In this document: piece by piece, positions 55,016-62,601 of the stretch | How positions within the stretch are numbered: the stretch's first letter is position 1 | Layout: each line of letters opens with the position of its first letter | DNA from: Limiplasma sp034927815 | GTDB taxonomy: Bacteria; Bacillota; Clostridia; Christensenellales; Aristaeellaceae | Assembly (NCBI GenBank): GCA_034927815.1 | Contig: JAYFPK010000003.1 | Coordinates: 1-64,000, forward strand | Reading direction: 5' to 3' | DNA length: 64,000 nt | The notes under the pieces: generated by a model | What the model saw: the letters and a program-made list of their open reading frames with translations, nothing else | Databases searched by the model: none | What the model was told of the DNA's origin: nothing | Position numbers and translations under genes: made by a program

Positions 55016-56743
55016 ATGCAGGAAAAAAACGACATCAGGCTACCCAGGGTATTGGACACCAACATGAATGAGGTGCGCCGGCCGCACCCGGTGAGGCTGG
55101 AATACGAATTGAGCCTGCGGCCCCTGTCCAAGGCCCAGCTCACGCTGATCCTGGAGGAAGCGGTGACCGTAGGGGAATACGTGGAGCTCTACGACGTGGG
55201 GGGCAGCCTGGGGGTATTCCGGGTGACGGGAACGGACAACAGCTACTCCAGGGGCGGCACCATGACGGCCTACCTCCATCACGCCCTGACCACCCTCTCC
55301 GACGGCGTGATCTTCGGCTACCGGGAGTACGGCGGCACGGGGGTGAACCTGCGCACTGTACTGACCCAGCTTTTGGCCTTGCAGCCCCGGCAGATGTGGA
55401 CCCTGGGGACCTGTGAGTTCACCACCCAGTACCAGTACAGCTTCGAGAATGAGAACCTGCTGCGGGCCATCATCAGCCTGGCGGAACCCCTCACCGAGGA
55501 ATACCAGTGGACCTATGACACCAGCGTTTTTCCCTGGGTGCTGAACCTGATCAAGGCCCAGGCCGGGGACATGAGCGAAATGCGCTTGAGCCGGAACGTG
55601 GAGAACGTGCAGGTGGCTATTGACCGCTCCGACCTGTGCACCCGAATGTATCCCCTGGGGTACGGGGAGGGCGTGAACCAGCTCACCATCGCCCCGGCCA
55701 ACGGCGGGGTGAAGTACCTGGACGCGGACACCATCTCCACCTGGGGCGTGGTGGCAAGCACCTATACGGAAACCAGCGTCACCGAGGCGGCGACCCTCAA
55801 AGCCATGGCCCAAAGCGTGCTGGAGAAGGTGAAAAACCCCACGGTGACGGTGACGGCGAAGGGCCGGGACCTGTACTCCCTCACCGGGCAGTCCATGGAC
55901 CGGTTCTACATCGGGCGGCTGTGCCGGGTGTGCCTGCCGGATTACGGCGTTACCCTGAACGAGCGGGTGGTGACGATCCAGAAGCGGGACGTATACGGCG
56001 ACAACACCAATGTGACCGTGACCCTGGCGAACAAAAACCGGGACAGCGTGAGCGAGCTGGCGAGGCTCAGCCGCAAGGCGGCCATCGGGGAGTTGTACAG
56101 CCAGGGGAGTACGACAAATGACAACAAAAACTTTGCGGACAACGCAGACCCCAGCAACCCGGCGGAAATGCGGTTTTATGTTGACCAGGACGCGGTGTGG
56201 ATCAATAAAGTGATGTGCAGGTACGATTTGGAGGCGTTCCGGAGTTATAGCAAGGGCGCGGCGGCTGGTGGGGGCGGTACCAGCGGAGGCGGTGGGGCGG
56301 CAACGGTTTATACCCAGGGGTCGGATTATGAGGTTAATGGATATACGCTTGAAGCCCAAAGAGCTTCTCCCGGAACGCCAATCAGCGTTGAAGACCATAT
56401 CCACGGTATTATTGCGCTAAACATCGACATCGGTCCGATGCGCGTACCCATACCCTCGCACACCCATCCGAATCCTGATCATACTCACCCCGATAATCCC
56501 GGAATCTATCGAGGGAGCACCGCATCTTCGGTGACTATCAAGGTGGACGGGAATACTGTCCCAGCATCAGCGATAACGAACAAAGAGTTTGATGCAGTCC
56601 CATACTTGTCCAAAGATTCGGCGGGGAAAATCAGGAGAGGAACATGGCATACCATCACGATAACACCCAATGCACTGACCCGGATTGTGGCCGACCTGCA
56701 TGTAAAGACCTTTATTCGGTCGATTTCGGGGGGAAATTACTGA
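55016..56743 (+). CDS. Siphovirus tail-associated protein (ReqiPepy6 Gp37-like)
   Basis: A 575-residue phage structural protein. Residues 1-370 resemble the tail/baseplate hub-type proteins of siphoviruses (ARPHPVRLEYELSLRPLSKA-like start, VGEYVELYDVGGSLGVFRVT, SLTGQSMDRFYIGRLCRVC). A Gly/Ser linker (GGGGTSGGGG) near residue 420 is followed by a His-rich stretch (SHTHPNPDHTHPDNPG) and a C-terminal receptor-binding-like domain. The first 1.2 kb is clearly more GC-rich than the flanks, suggesting recent mosaic origin. It is the only virion gene in the element. Confidence 0.8.
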   Translation: MQEKNDIRLPRVLDTNMNEVRRPHPVRLEYELSLRPLSKAQLTLILEEAVTVGEYVELYDVGGSLGVFRVTGTDNSYSRGGTMTAYLHHALTTLSDGVIFGYREYGGTGVNLRTVLTQLLALQPRQMWTLGTCEFTTQYQYSFENENLLRAIISLAEPLTEEYQWTYDTSVFPWVLNLIKAQAGDMSEMRLSRNVENVQVAIDRSDLCTRMYPLGYGEGVNQLTIAPANGGVKYLDADTISTWGVVASTYTETSVTEAATLKAMAQSVLEKVKNPTVTVTAKGRDLYSLTGQSMDRFYIGRLCRVCLPDYGVTLNERVVTIQKRDVYGDNTNVTVTLANKNRDSVSELARLSRKAAIGELYSQGSTTNDNKNFADNADPSNPAEMRFYVDQDAVWINKVMCRYDLEAFRSYSKGAAAGGGGTSGGGGAATVYTQGSDYEVNGYTLEAQRASPGTPISVEDHIHGIIALNIDIGPMRVPIPSHTHPNPDHTHPDNPGIYRGSTASSVTIKVDGNTVPASAITNKEFDAVPYLSKDSAGKIRRGTWHTITITPNALTRIVADLHVKTFIRSISGGNY

Positions 56744-56751
56744 TTAGGTCA

Positions 56752-56771
56752 GGAGGGGGTGACTCCCCTCC
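56752..56771. terminator. Hairpin between convergent genes
   Basis: GGAGGGG (56752-56758) with CCCCTCC (56765-56771), six-base loop, between the tail gene (plus) and the secreted-protein gene (minus). No strong T run. Confidence 0.45.
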
Positions 56772-56779
56772 GACTTTAC

Positions 56780-57343
56780 TTACTCTTGATGGGTAGGGTC
56801 TGCCATTATGGACATGACAAACCTTTGGTTTCCTCTCCCGCTGTAGAGATAGTCCATTCCCTTATACTCGGCCACATAGGTACCCTTAAAGAATTGATAG
56901 TCCCATTTCTCCCTATCAATGCCGAGAGCCTCAAAGATTGCCGTGATGTCTTCTGTTGTAAACTCTGGGTTGGTGGCAAGTATCACCTTAGCGAAACCAT
57001 CAAATAGGGCTAAAAACGTCTCAGGGAAAATAGTGCTCTCCTTATAATCCTGAAAGTTATATTCACGGATGTAAAAATCAAGACCGAATAAGAGGTCACT
57101 TCCCAATCTGCCAGCAAGAGAAAACCCGCCTGAATACTCCGTTTTTGCTTGATAGGCGTATATCTCATTATCCTGTACTTTTGTGAGCGAATCAAAATAG
57201 AATGGGTCCCCTTCCGGCACGATGGCCTTGTATCTTTCCAGCCATTCTTCAGCGGTGAAATCGAAGGTAGGAACATCTTCGGCGATGGCCAGAGCGGGAA
57301 CCAACAAGACCATGGCAAGCAATAAGGAGATGATCTTTTTCAT
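56780..57343 (-). CDS. Small secreted protein, lysogenic-conversion candidate
   Basis: A 187-residue exported protein. Signal peptide MKKIISLLLAMVLLVPALAI ending AIA-ED. The mature part is acidic and aromatic (FDFTAEEWLERYKAIVPEGD; DGFAKVILATNPEFTTEDIT) with no known domain. GGAGG precedes the ATG. It is oriented against the phage operon and is AT-richer, features of phage morons expressed from the integrated state. Compare the secreted protein at 62671-63429 in the adjacent element. Confidence 0.75.
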   Translation of the reverse strand: MKKIISLLLAMVLLVPALAIAEDVPTFDFTAEEWLERYKAIVPEGDPFYFDSLTKVQDNEIYAYQAKTEYSGGFSLAGRLGSDLLFGLDFYIREYNFQDYKESTIFPETFLALFDGFAKVILATNPEFTTEDITAIFEALGIDREKWDYQFFKGTYVAEYKGMDYLYSGRGNQRFVMSIMADPTHQE

Positions 57344-58039
57344 GGGGAAACCTCCAATGATTTTCTAGCTTAATGGTACCATAAATTGGCAGCCAAGGGA
57401 AGGTAAAACATTAACAGCTTGGCGGCAAAATGGCGGCAAAATGGTGGCAAAATGGCGGCGCTTTTGGCGAAGCAAAATGGAAGCAAAAGTGAAGCAAAAA
57501 TCCGGCCAGCGCATGAGCACAAAGTAAGCGCAAAAGTAGCGCAAAATATGGCGTTCCGAGCTCCTGGGCCTGAGACAAAATGGCGACAAAGATGCGACAA
57601 ATTGAAGAATTTTCCCGTTGGCGTCAACACCCACTAAAGGCGGGGGGTTTTTAATGCTAGGATCCGCTTGCCACCACAAATACACCACAAAACCACCACA
57701 ACGCAGCCATGATTGGCCGCACCAAGAATACACCAAAGATACACCGTTTGGCAGACAAAACACAGACAAAACCCATACGCCCCCAGTTGAAATGGGGACA
57801 CAAGGGGTAGTCAAGATTTCAAAAGCGACAGCACTGTCTATTTTGAAAAGCCCACTAAGCAGCAATCTGTTGAGGTGCTTGGCAGGCCGAACGTTTTGAA
57901 ACCCTCGCCAGTAATCCCGATATGATTGAGCAAGTCAAGGCCGAAGCAAGAGAAAACGAAGGGTGTAATTTGAAATGCCCCCCTTGACACTCCTGGCCAC
58001 AAAGAAAAGGCGGAGGCTGTTACACCTCCGCTTGATCGT
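57344..58039. repeat. Phased A-tract repeat region (about 57415-57800)
   Basis: Non-coding. Tandem TGGCGGCAAAA units (57420-57452) grade into GAAGCAAAA, GCGCAAAA and GCGACAAA variants. A4/T4 tracts lie at about 57427, 57438, 57449, 57462, 57474, 57485 and 57495, then 57532, 57543, 57577 and 57588, mostly 11 bp apart. From 57665 CACCACAAA-type units (57669-57790) continue a similar spacing. Frames through it give no protein-like sequence. Expected to be intrinsically curved; possible origin of replication. Confidence 0.6.
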
Positions 58040-58291
58040 TCATACCGTGCCCTCCTTACCGTCCAGGGCCTCCCGCATTTCTTCCAGCAGTTTCCCCAGG
58101 CGGTACAGATAATCCCCGTGGATGCTGTTCATCGCCACATGTTGGCCATAGCGAAACTCATATTCTTTCCGATTCGGCTCGCCCTCCACAAAGAGATCAT
58201 TGGTTAGATTTGAGTATGCCGCGCTGGCCTTCTCATGGGCAACCTGGGCCTCAAATATCAGATTGGGCAGGGCCACTTCTTTTTTATTCAC
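58040..58291 (-). CDS. Small hypothetical phage-type protein
   Basis: An 83-residue helical protein (FEAQVAHEKASAAYSNLTND, LYRLGKLLEEMREALDG). It starts at GTG 58291 behind AAGGAGG and overlaps the end of the gene upstream by 8 bp. No family recognised. Confidence 0.65.
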   Translation of the reverse strand: MNKKEVALPNLIFEAQVAHEKASAAYSNLTNDLFVEGEPNRKEYEFRYGQHVAMNSIHGDYLYRLGKLLEEMREALDGKEGTV

Positions 58292-58703
58292 GGCCTTGCC
58301 TCCTTGCCCGCTCCTCCCGGACGCCTTGCGCCCGCCCTATAAGCAAAGCGTATGCAATGGCCGCAATTGACCCCTTATGCCCATGCAGGGCCTGTATCTC
58401 GTCGCTCACATAGTTATACACCGTGTCAAGCAACTGGGGGTATGCTTCCATCCAGCAGGGATTACCGGCCATGATGCTAACTGCCTCCGCTGTTGTAATC
58501 TGCGGGGGTGCTTCCATATCCTGCGCAAACAGATCCTCAATCTGCATGCCGGGGAAATACGTGTCCCTGATGCCCACGGCCTCCTGAACACTAAAACAGC
58601 CTCCACCCGTGGCCTTGTCATAAATCGTTCGCGCCGCGACTCGAATGTTGACATCATTGCTATGACAAAGCTTCCTGACCATTTCCGCTAGTTTGGAATA
58701 CAT
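58284..58703 (-). CDS. Hypothetical phage-type protein
   Basis: A 139-residue protein, MYSKLAEMVRKLCHSNDVNI to AQGVREERARRQGRE, helical with a basic C-terminus. The ATG at 58703 has AAAGGAG upstream; the frame further up lacks a start with a ribosome site. In the middle of a three-gene minus-strand operon beginning near 59096. Confidence 0.65.
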   Translation of the reverse strand: MYSKLAEMVRKLCHSNDVNIRVAARTIYDKATGGGCFSVQEAVGIRDTYFPGMQIEDLFAQDMEAPPQITTAEAVSIMAGNPCWMEAYPQLLDTVYNYVSDEIQALHGHKGSIAAIAYALLIGRAQGVREERARRQGRE

Positions 58704-58826
58704 GGCTTTGCTCCTTTCATACTTGACCCAGGCGGCGGAGGGTGATACACTCACCTTGAAGGGTTCTCCGCTCGCCTCGGGCGTAGTTCCTGCCCCGCGC
58801 GTGTTGCTTCACGCAAGGGGCTTTCC

Positions 58827-59096
58827 TTATGCCACCAGAAAGCGCCGGGTGGTGGTGGTCTTGGTGAAGCGCTCCGCCAGCTCGGGTAGTTCCTTCTTGA
58901 TGGCCGTGGTGTCCAAGCGGCTGCTGGTGACGGGCTTCCAGGTGATCTTGAAGGCGCCCGCCGTGATTTCCTCCCGGTCACCCATGGCGGCCTTGATGGC
59001 GTCCTGGGTAGCGGTGATCTCCGCTTCCAGCTCCTCTTGCATGCGCTGCAGCTCCTTCAACTCCAGGGCCTTGGCTTCCAATTCCTTGATGCTCAT
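58827..59096 (-). CDS. Coiled-coil phage-type protein
   Basis: An 89-residue protein. Residues 1-45 form a coiled coil (ELEAKALELKELQRMQEELE); the remainder (AFKITWKPVTSSRLDTTAIK) matches a small protein widespread in Firmicute prophages near recombination or single-strand-binding genes. AGGAGG precedes the ATG. First gene of the leftward operon opposite the triple operator. Confidence 0.7.
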   Translation of the reverse strand: MSIKELEAKALELKELQRMQEELEAEITATQDAIKAAMGDREEITAGAFKITWKPVTSSRLDTTAIKKELPELAERFTKTTTTRRFLVA

Positions 59097-59213
59097 GTGG
59101 TCATCCTCCTGTCATGTAATCCGGTGCGGGGGCGTGAGTCCGGTTGCGCTTTGCTGTGGTAGCCGCTCTTCCTGCCGGGAGTGCGTTTCCCCTTACCGTG
59201 ATTTAAGTATAGC

Positions 59214-59311
59214 ATATCTAGCGCTAGATATCTATGGACCATTTTAACAAATCTAGCGTTAGATAATTATGCAATCTAGCGCTAGACGTTCGTACTTCTA
59301 TCTGATATAAT
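59214..59311. promoter_or_regulatory. Triple palindromic operator and promoter of the RHH gene
   Basis: Three copies of one dyad: ATATCTAGCGCTAGATAT (59214-59231, perfect 18 bp), ATCTAGCGTTAGAT (59251-59264) and ATCTAGCGCTAGAC (59274-59287). Centres are 35 and 23 bp apart. TATAAT (59306-59311) follows the third copy with about 17-bp spacing, so that copy covers the -35 region. A weaker half-site CTAGTCCTAGA lies at 59326. Between divergent operons. Confidence 0.85.
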
Positions 59312-59341
59312 TATGCTAGTCCTAGAAAAGGAGGTTTCTAT

Positions 59342-59557
59342 ATGCCAACCCAAAAGCACACCGATTATAAACGTGCGTTCAATGAGAAGAATTATGACCG
59401 CCTAGCCATCACCATCCCCAAGGGCCAAAAACAGGCCGTAGAGGCTCACGCAAAGACCAAAGGTGAATCTATCAACGGTCTTGTAAACGGCCTTCTACGG
59501 GCCGATATGGGGCTTACAGAGGATGAATGGAAGAAGGATAGCTCACCCACGGAATAG
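59342..59557 (+). CDS. Arc-type ribbon-helix-helix repressor
   Basis: A 71-residue protein: RLAITIPKGQKQAVEAHAKT (beta strand and helix A), KGESINGLVNGLLRADMGL (helix B). This is the Arc/MetJ-like RHH fold of small repressors and antitoxins; no toxin gene is adjacent. AAAAGGAGG precedes the ATG. Directly downstream of three TCTAGCGCTAGA operators, so autorepression and control of the divergent operon are expected. Confidence 0.85.
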   Translation: MPTQKHTDYKRAFNEKNYDRLAITIPKGQKQAVEAHAKTKGESINGLVNGLLRADMGLTEDEWKKDSSPTE

Positions 59558-59669
59558 GCCCAAATCCGCCCATCCAGGCCGCAGCTGATGAGGTGGGCAA
59601 TCCATCAACCAACAAGGCCCTGCTGGCCCGCCTGGGGCGGGAGGAATGGCCGGAGAAGGAGACACTGGA

Positions 59670-60512
59670 ATGACCGATATCACAAGGTATTCAGAACAGA
59701 CCTTTGAGGGAATCAAGCATATCAATGAATATGGCCAGGAATATTGGCGGGCGCGTGAGCTGCAAGCGGTTCTGGAGTATACCGAATGGCGCAACTTCTC
59801 CAACGTCATTGATAAGGCCATGGAGGCTTGCAAAGGAGCTGGAGCCCAGCAAAAAACCCATTTTGTTAAGGTCAACAAAATGGTGGAATCCGGGGTTGCA
59901 GTGAAGCGGGTAGAGGATTACCAGCTGTCCCGTTATGCCTGCTATCTGATCGTAATGAACGGCGATCCGGCAAAGGAAGTCATTGCGATCGGTCAGACCT
60001 ATTTCGCCGTCAAGACCCGCCAGCAAGAGCTGATAGAGGATTATGACAGCCTGACAGAGGATCAAAAAAGGCTTGCCATCCGCAATGAGATGATCGAGCA
60101 TAACAAGTCCCTGGCGGAGGCGGCACAGCAGGCAGGCGTTGAGACCTCCCAGGATTTTGCCATCTTCCAAAACCATGGATACCAAGGGCTGTACGGTGGC
60201 TTGGGCGTGAAGGAGATCCACCAGCGCAAGGGCCTCAAAAAGAGCCAGAAAATCCTTGACCACATGGGCAGCACGGAGCTGGCCGCTAACCTCTTCCGCG
60301 CAACGCAGACTGATGAGAAGCTGCGCCGGGAAAATATCCAGGGGAAGCAACGGGCCAATGCCACCCATTATGCGGTGGGCCGCAAGGTGCGGGAGACCAT
60401 CCGGGAGCTGGGCGGCACCATGCCGGAGAACTTGCCAACCCCGGAAAAGAGCGTCAAGACCATTGAAAAAGAGCAGGCCAAACGGCTTGACAGCGGGAAA
60501 GAGAAGGGGTGA
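59670..60512 (+). CDS. dinD: DNA-damage-inducible protein D-like
   Basis: A 280-residue protein with the DinD pattern: NEYGQEYWRARELQAVLEYT and WRNFSNVIDKAMEACKGAG (Bro-N-like N-terminus), EDYQLSRYACYLIVMNGDP, FAVKTRQQE, then VKEIHQRKGLKKSQKILDHM and ANLFRATQTDEKL. E. coli DinD disassembles RecA filaments and is SOS-induced. On a mobile element it may protect replication intermediates or temper host SOS. ATG 59670 has AAGGAG upstream. No LexA box was seen before it. Confidence 0.88.
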   Translation: MTDITRYSEQTFEGIKHINEYGQEYWRARELQAVLEYTEWRNFSNVIDKAMEACKGAGAQQKTHFVKVNKMVESGVAVKRVEDYQLSRYACYLIVMNGDPAKEVIAIGQTYFAVKTRQQELIEDYDSLTEDQKRLAIRNEMIEHNKSLAEAAQQAGVETSQDFAIFQNHGYQGLYGGLGVKEIHQRKGLKKSQKILDHMGSTELAANLFRATQTDEKLRRENIQGKQRANATHYAVGRKVRETIRELGGTMPENLPTPEKSVKTIEKEQAKRLDSGKEKG

Positions 60513-60535
60513 TGGCTCCTCCGCCAAAGATGCCA

Positions 60536-60565
60536 GGCTCCCAGCGCAATGCTGGGGGCTTTTTC
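60536..60565 (+). terminator. Terminator after dinD
   Basis: GCTCCCAGC pairs with GCTGGGGGC (one mismatch/wobble) around GCAAT, followed by TTTTTC. Confidence 0.75.
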
Positions 60566-60647
60566 ATGGCTTCCCATAAAGGCCGAGGGGAGCCGCTGGG
60601 CTTCCTTTTTTGTGCCATGGCAATTCATATACCCTACAGTCATTTTT

Positions 60648-60745
60648 ACCGTACTATTCGTTCTATTCGTACTATTCCCTTATTTATCAAGGGTTCTAGA
60701 ACATGGTTACAAAATGCCTATTCGTACTATTCGTTCTATTTCGTG
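60648..60745. repeat. TACTATTCG iterated repeats (right cluster)
   Basis: Two blocks, CCGTACTATTCGTTCTATTC with more at 60649-60677, and TATTCGTACTATTCGTTCTA at 60718-60737. The complement of the left cluster (49071-49094) reads CCGTACTATTCGTACTATTC, so the two ends carry the same units in opposite orientation. Confidence 0.75.
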
Positions 60746-60918
60746 ATTTCAAATCGCAGTATTAAACCTTCGCCATAGGGGGCAGCGTAATTTTGCGCCG
60801 CCACTTTTCTGATTAAAGAGGTGTCCTTGATTTTAAAGCGGCGCCCCCAGCTCGGGGGGAACAACGCCTCCGCCCCATCAAGAGAGGGTGTCCACACACC
60901 CTTATGTGATACCATGGA

Positions 60919-60943
60919 TAATACTACAGTTTTGCCTACAGTT
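60919..60943 (+). repeat. Right copy of 25-bp sub-terminal direct repeat
   Basis: Identical to 47746-47770, same orientation, 116 bp inside attR. Two CTACAGTT units. Confidence 0.85.
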
Positions 60944-61058
60944 TGAAATTCGCAATGTTTCATTCCGCTTTACTTTTTTATGTGAAACTATTGAAATATA
61001 AGGATTTCCTTTTCGCCTATTTCCTACAAAGTCATTGCATTTGCTTGTGGGCAGCAAA

Positions 61059-61085
61059 TTCAAATCCTGTCACCTCGACCACGAA
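61059..61085 (+). repeat. attR: duplicated tRNA-Pro 3' end
   Basis: 27 bp identical to 47666-47692; sequence just upstream (GCAAA) differs from the tRNA (GCAGG), marking the edge of identity. Confidence 0.93.
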
Positions 61086-61088
61086 ACT

Positions 61089-61121
61089 AGCAGATATGTA
61101 CAATAACATATCTGCTTTTTT
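61089..61121 (+). terminator. Terminator after attR
   Basis: AGCAGATATG (61089-61098) pairs perfectly with CATATCTGCT (61107-61116), then TTTTT. Probably the original terminator of tRNA-Pro, or the one brought by the second element. Confidence 0.85.
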
Positions 61122-61153
61122 GTGCGTAATATACAGGAAATATAGGCAAATTG

Positions 61154-61192
61154 AAAGCCTCCTTCCCCCAATTGGGTGAAGGAGGCTTTTTG
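61154..61192. terminator. Bidirectional terminator
   Basis: AAAGCCTCCTTC and GAAGGAGGCTTT pair over 12 bp around CCCCAATTGGGT, followed by TTT; ends the broken integrase on minus. Confidence 0.85.
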
Positions 61193-61238
61193 TCATAACT
61201 TGAAATGCACTTCACAGGCTTGCGAAGCGCTACGCTTT

Positions 61239-62491
61239 TTATGGGTCATCGCTTTCTGCCCGCTCCATCAGTCTTTGTATGCTGGCCGCGCTCTCTATAT
61301 CTCGACGGCGTAAAGCATGGGCGTAGGTTCGCAGCGTGATTGCTGCATCGGAGTGGCCAAGGCGGGAGGCTACGGCAACAGCGTCAATATTATCCGCAAA
61401 TAGGAGCGTGGCATGAGTGTGGCACAGGTCATGAAAACGGACGCCCTTGTAGCCGTTTTGTCGGCAAAAGTGCGCCATTGCTTGCTTGGTGTATCGTGAT
61501 GGAGCGGCGTACCGTTCCAAGCGCAAACTATGCGCCCATCGCCCTGCCAGACATCGCCGACGCGCAGGGCGATATCTTCCTGATACTTTCGGGTTTCGTC
61601 CAGAAGGGTGAGCATGGCGGCGGGCAACGCTATAAGACGTTCACCGGCTTCTGTTTTGGGGGTGCCGTCATAGTTGCCCGTCTCCGGTGTATAGGCTCTA
61701 GCACGCTGTATATCAATGGTGCCTTGCTGCCAATCTACATCGGACAGTTTGAGGGCACCTACTCCCCCTAAGCGCAAGCCGCAGGTGAGCGCCAAAAGCA
61801 CGGCGGACCGAAAGGACATGTTCTCCTCGTCTTTCAGGCAGCGCAGCAGGCGCACAGCCTGCTCATCATCAAGATATTTGATCTTCTTTTTCCGGACTTT
61901 AGGACGCGGGACAACATCCAGCGGATTGCGCGGCATCATCTCCCACATGACCCCATGCTTCAGGATGGAATTGAGGGTATCATAATAATGGCGTATGGTG
62001 GTATCGGATAGTACGGCTGCTTCTTTTGCGGTTAGCTTTTTTTGGTCAGACGGCGTCCGTTTCCGCTTTAGCTGGTCATCCGGCTTGCGCTGCTGGGCCT
62101 TGGGCTCCTTTCGGAGGTTGGCCAGAAAGGTGGAGAGGAGCAAGGGCGTAATGGCATGCAGGGGCATGTCCCCTAAAGCCGGCAGCAGCCGTTTTTTCAG
62201 AAAATTATTGTATGTCTTTTGCGTAGGCGGTTCGCACTCCGCTTGAACATAGTTGGAGAGCCAGAGGGCTGATAGCTCCCGGAAGTTGGTGGCGCGGTCG
62301 GGGATGCTGCGGCCTTCCTCCACATCCAGCGCCAGTTGCGCCAGCGCCACCTCTGCGGCGGCCCGCTGCTGCACTTGGGTGGTGGTAGGTGGAAATGATA
62401 CCGTGCGGCGCACCCATTCCCACCCGTTGTCCGTCTGGACTTGGACGCCCACGCGCCAGGAATTGCGGCCCCGCTTCTCGATGGTTCCCAC
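61239..62491 (-). pseudogene. Broken tyrosine integrase
   Basis: Full-length phage integrase split by one frameshift. The N-terminal frame (from GTG 62491 behind AAGGAGG) reads well through ALTCGLRLGGVGALKLSD (first catalytic Arg) to NGTPLHHDTPSKQWRTFADK; the C-terminal frame resumes NGYKGVRFHDLCHTHATLLF and TLRTYAHALRRRD. Restoring one A in the run at 61456-61459 (TTTT on plus) would fuse them. Independently, the HxxR motif reads HDLCH, so the second catalytic Arg is Cys (CGC to TGC). Two separate lesions argue for real decay rather than only sequencing error. Confidence 0.88.
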
Positions 62492-62568
62492 GGCAATGCC
62501 TCCTTAGTAAAAAGTTGTAGGGGGGTATGTGTTTTTTTCTGTAATAGTGTAAGACAGCCCGGAAATGG

Positions 62569-62601
62569 ACATGGAAGCCTTATATTTCAAGGCTTCCATG
62601 T
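62569..62601. repeat. 13-bp perfect hairpin
   Basis: ACATGGAAGCCTT (62569-62581), 7-nt loop, AAGGCTTCCATGT (62589-62601). Surrounded by TGTAAG hexamers at about 62548, 62615, 62635 and 62659, possible recombinase sites between the broken integrase and the secreted-protein gene. Confidence 0.65.

Larger units (their letters stand above)
60513..61058. other. Right-end non-coding region of the element
   Basis: About 550 bp without a gene. It holds the dinD terminator, two TACTATTCG clusters, the palindrome GTTCTAGAAC (60693-60702), and the right copy of the 25-bp repeat before attR. It looks like the attR-side arm of the integration site. Confidence 0.6.
47666..61085. mobile_element. 13.4-kb phage-derived integrated element at tRNA-Pro
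   Basis: Bounded by identical 27-bp att copies. Left to right: tyrosine integrase (minus), XRE repressor (minus), then plus-strand HTH protein, replication protein, nuclease, sigma-like regulator and one tail protein; then minus-strand secreted protein and three small genes; then RHH repressor and DinD on plus. Terminase, portal, capsid, tape measure, holin and lysin genes are all missing. This fits a satellite that borrows virions or a reduced prophage. No conjugation genes are seen. Confidence 0.88.

Noticed and set aside
53794..55143. Long minus-strand open frame opposite the sigma-like and neighbouring genes
   Set aside because: Low-similarity Pro/Arg/Cys-rich translation that mirrors well-supported plus-strand genes with good ribosome sites.
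57365..57865. A 166-residue minus-strand open frame across the A-tract region
   Set aside because: Composition is Cys/Phe/Arg-rich by the repeat, with no ribosome site and no family similarity; the frame is a by-product of the 11-bp repeat.
60736..60963. 75-residue minus-strand frame near the right end of the element
   Set aside because: It covers the 25-bp repeat and part of the iteron cluster and lacks a ribosome site; the DNA there is better explained as recombination sites.
47666..61085. Integrative conjugative element
   Set aside because: No relaxase, coupling protein or type IV secretion genes are present; gene content is phage-type.
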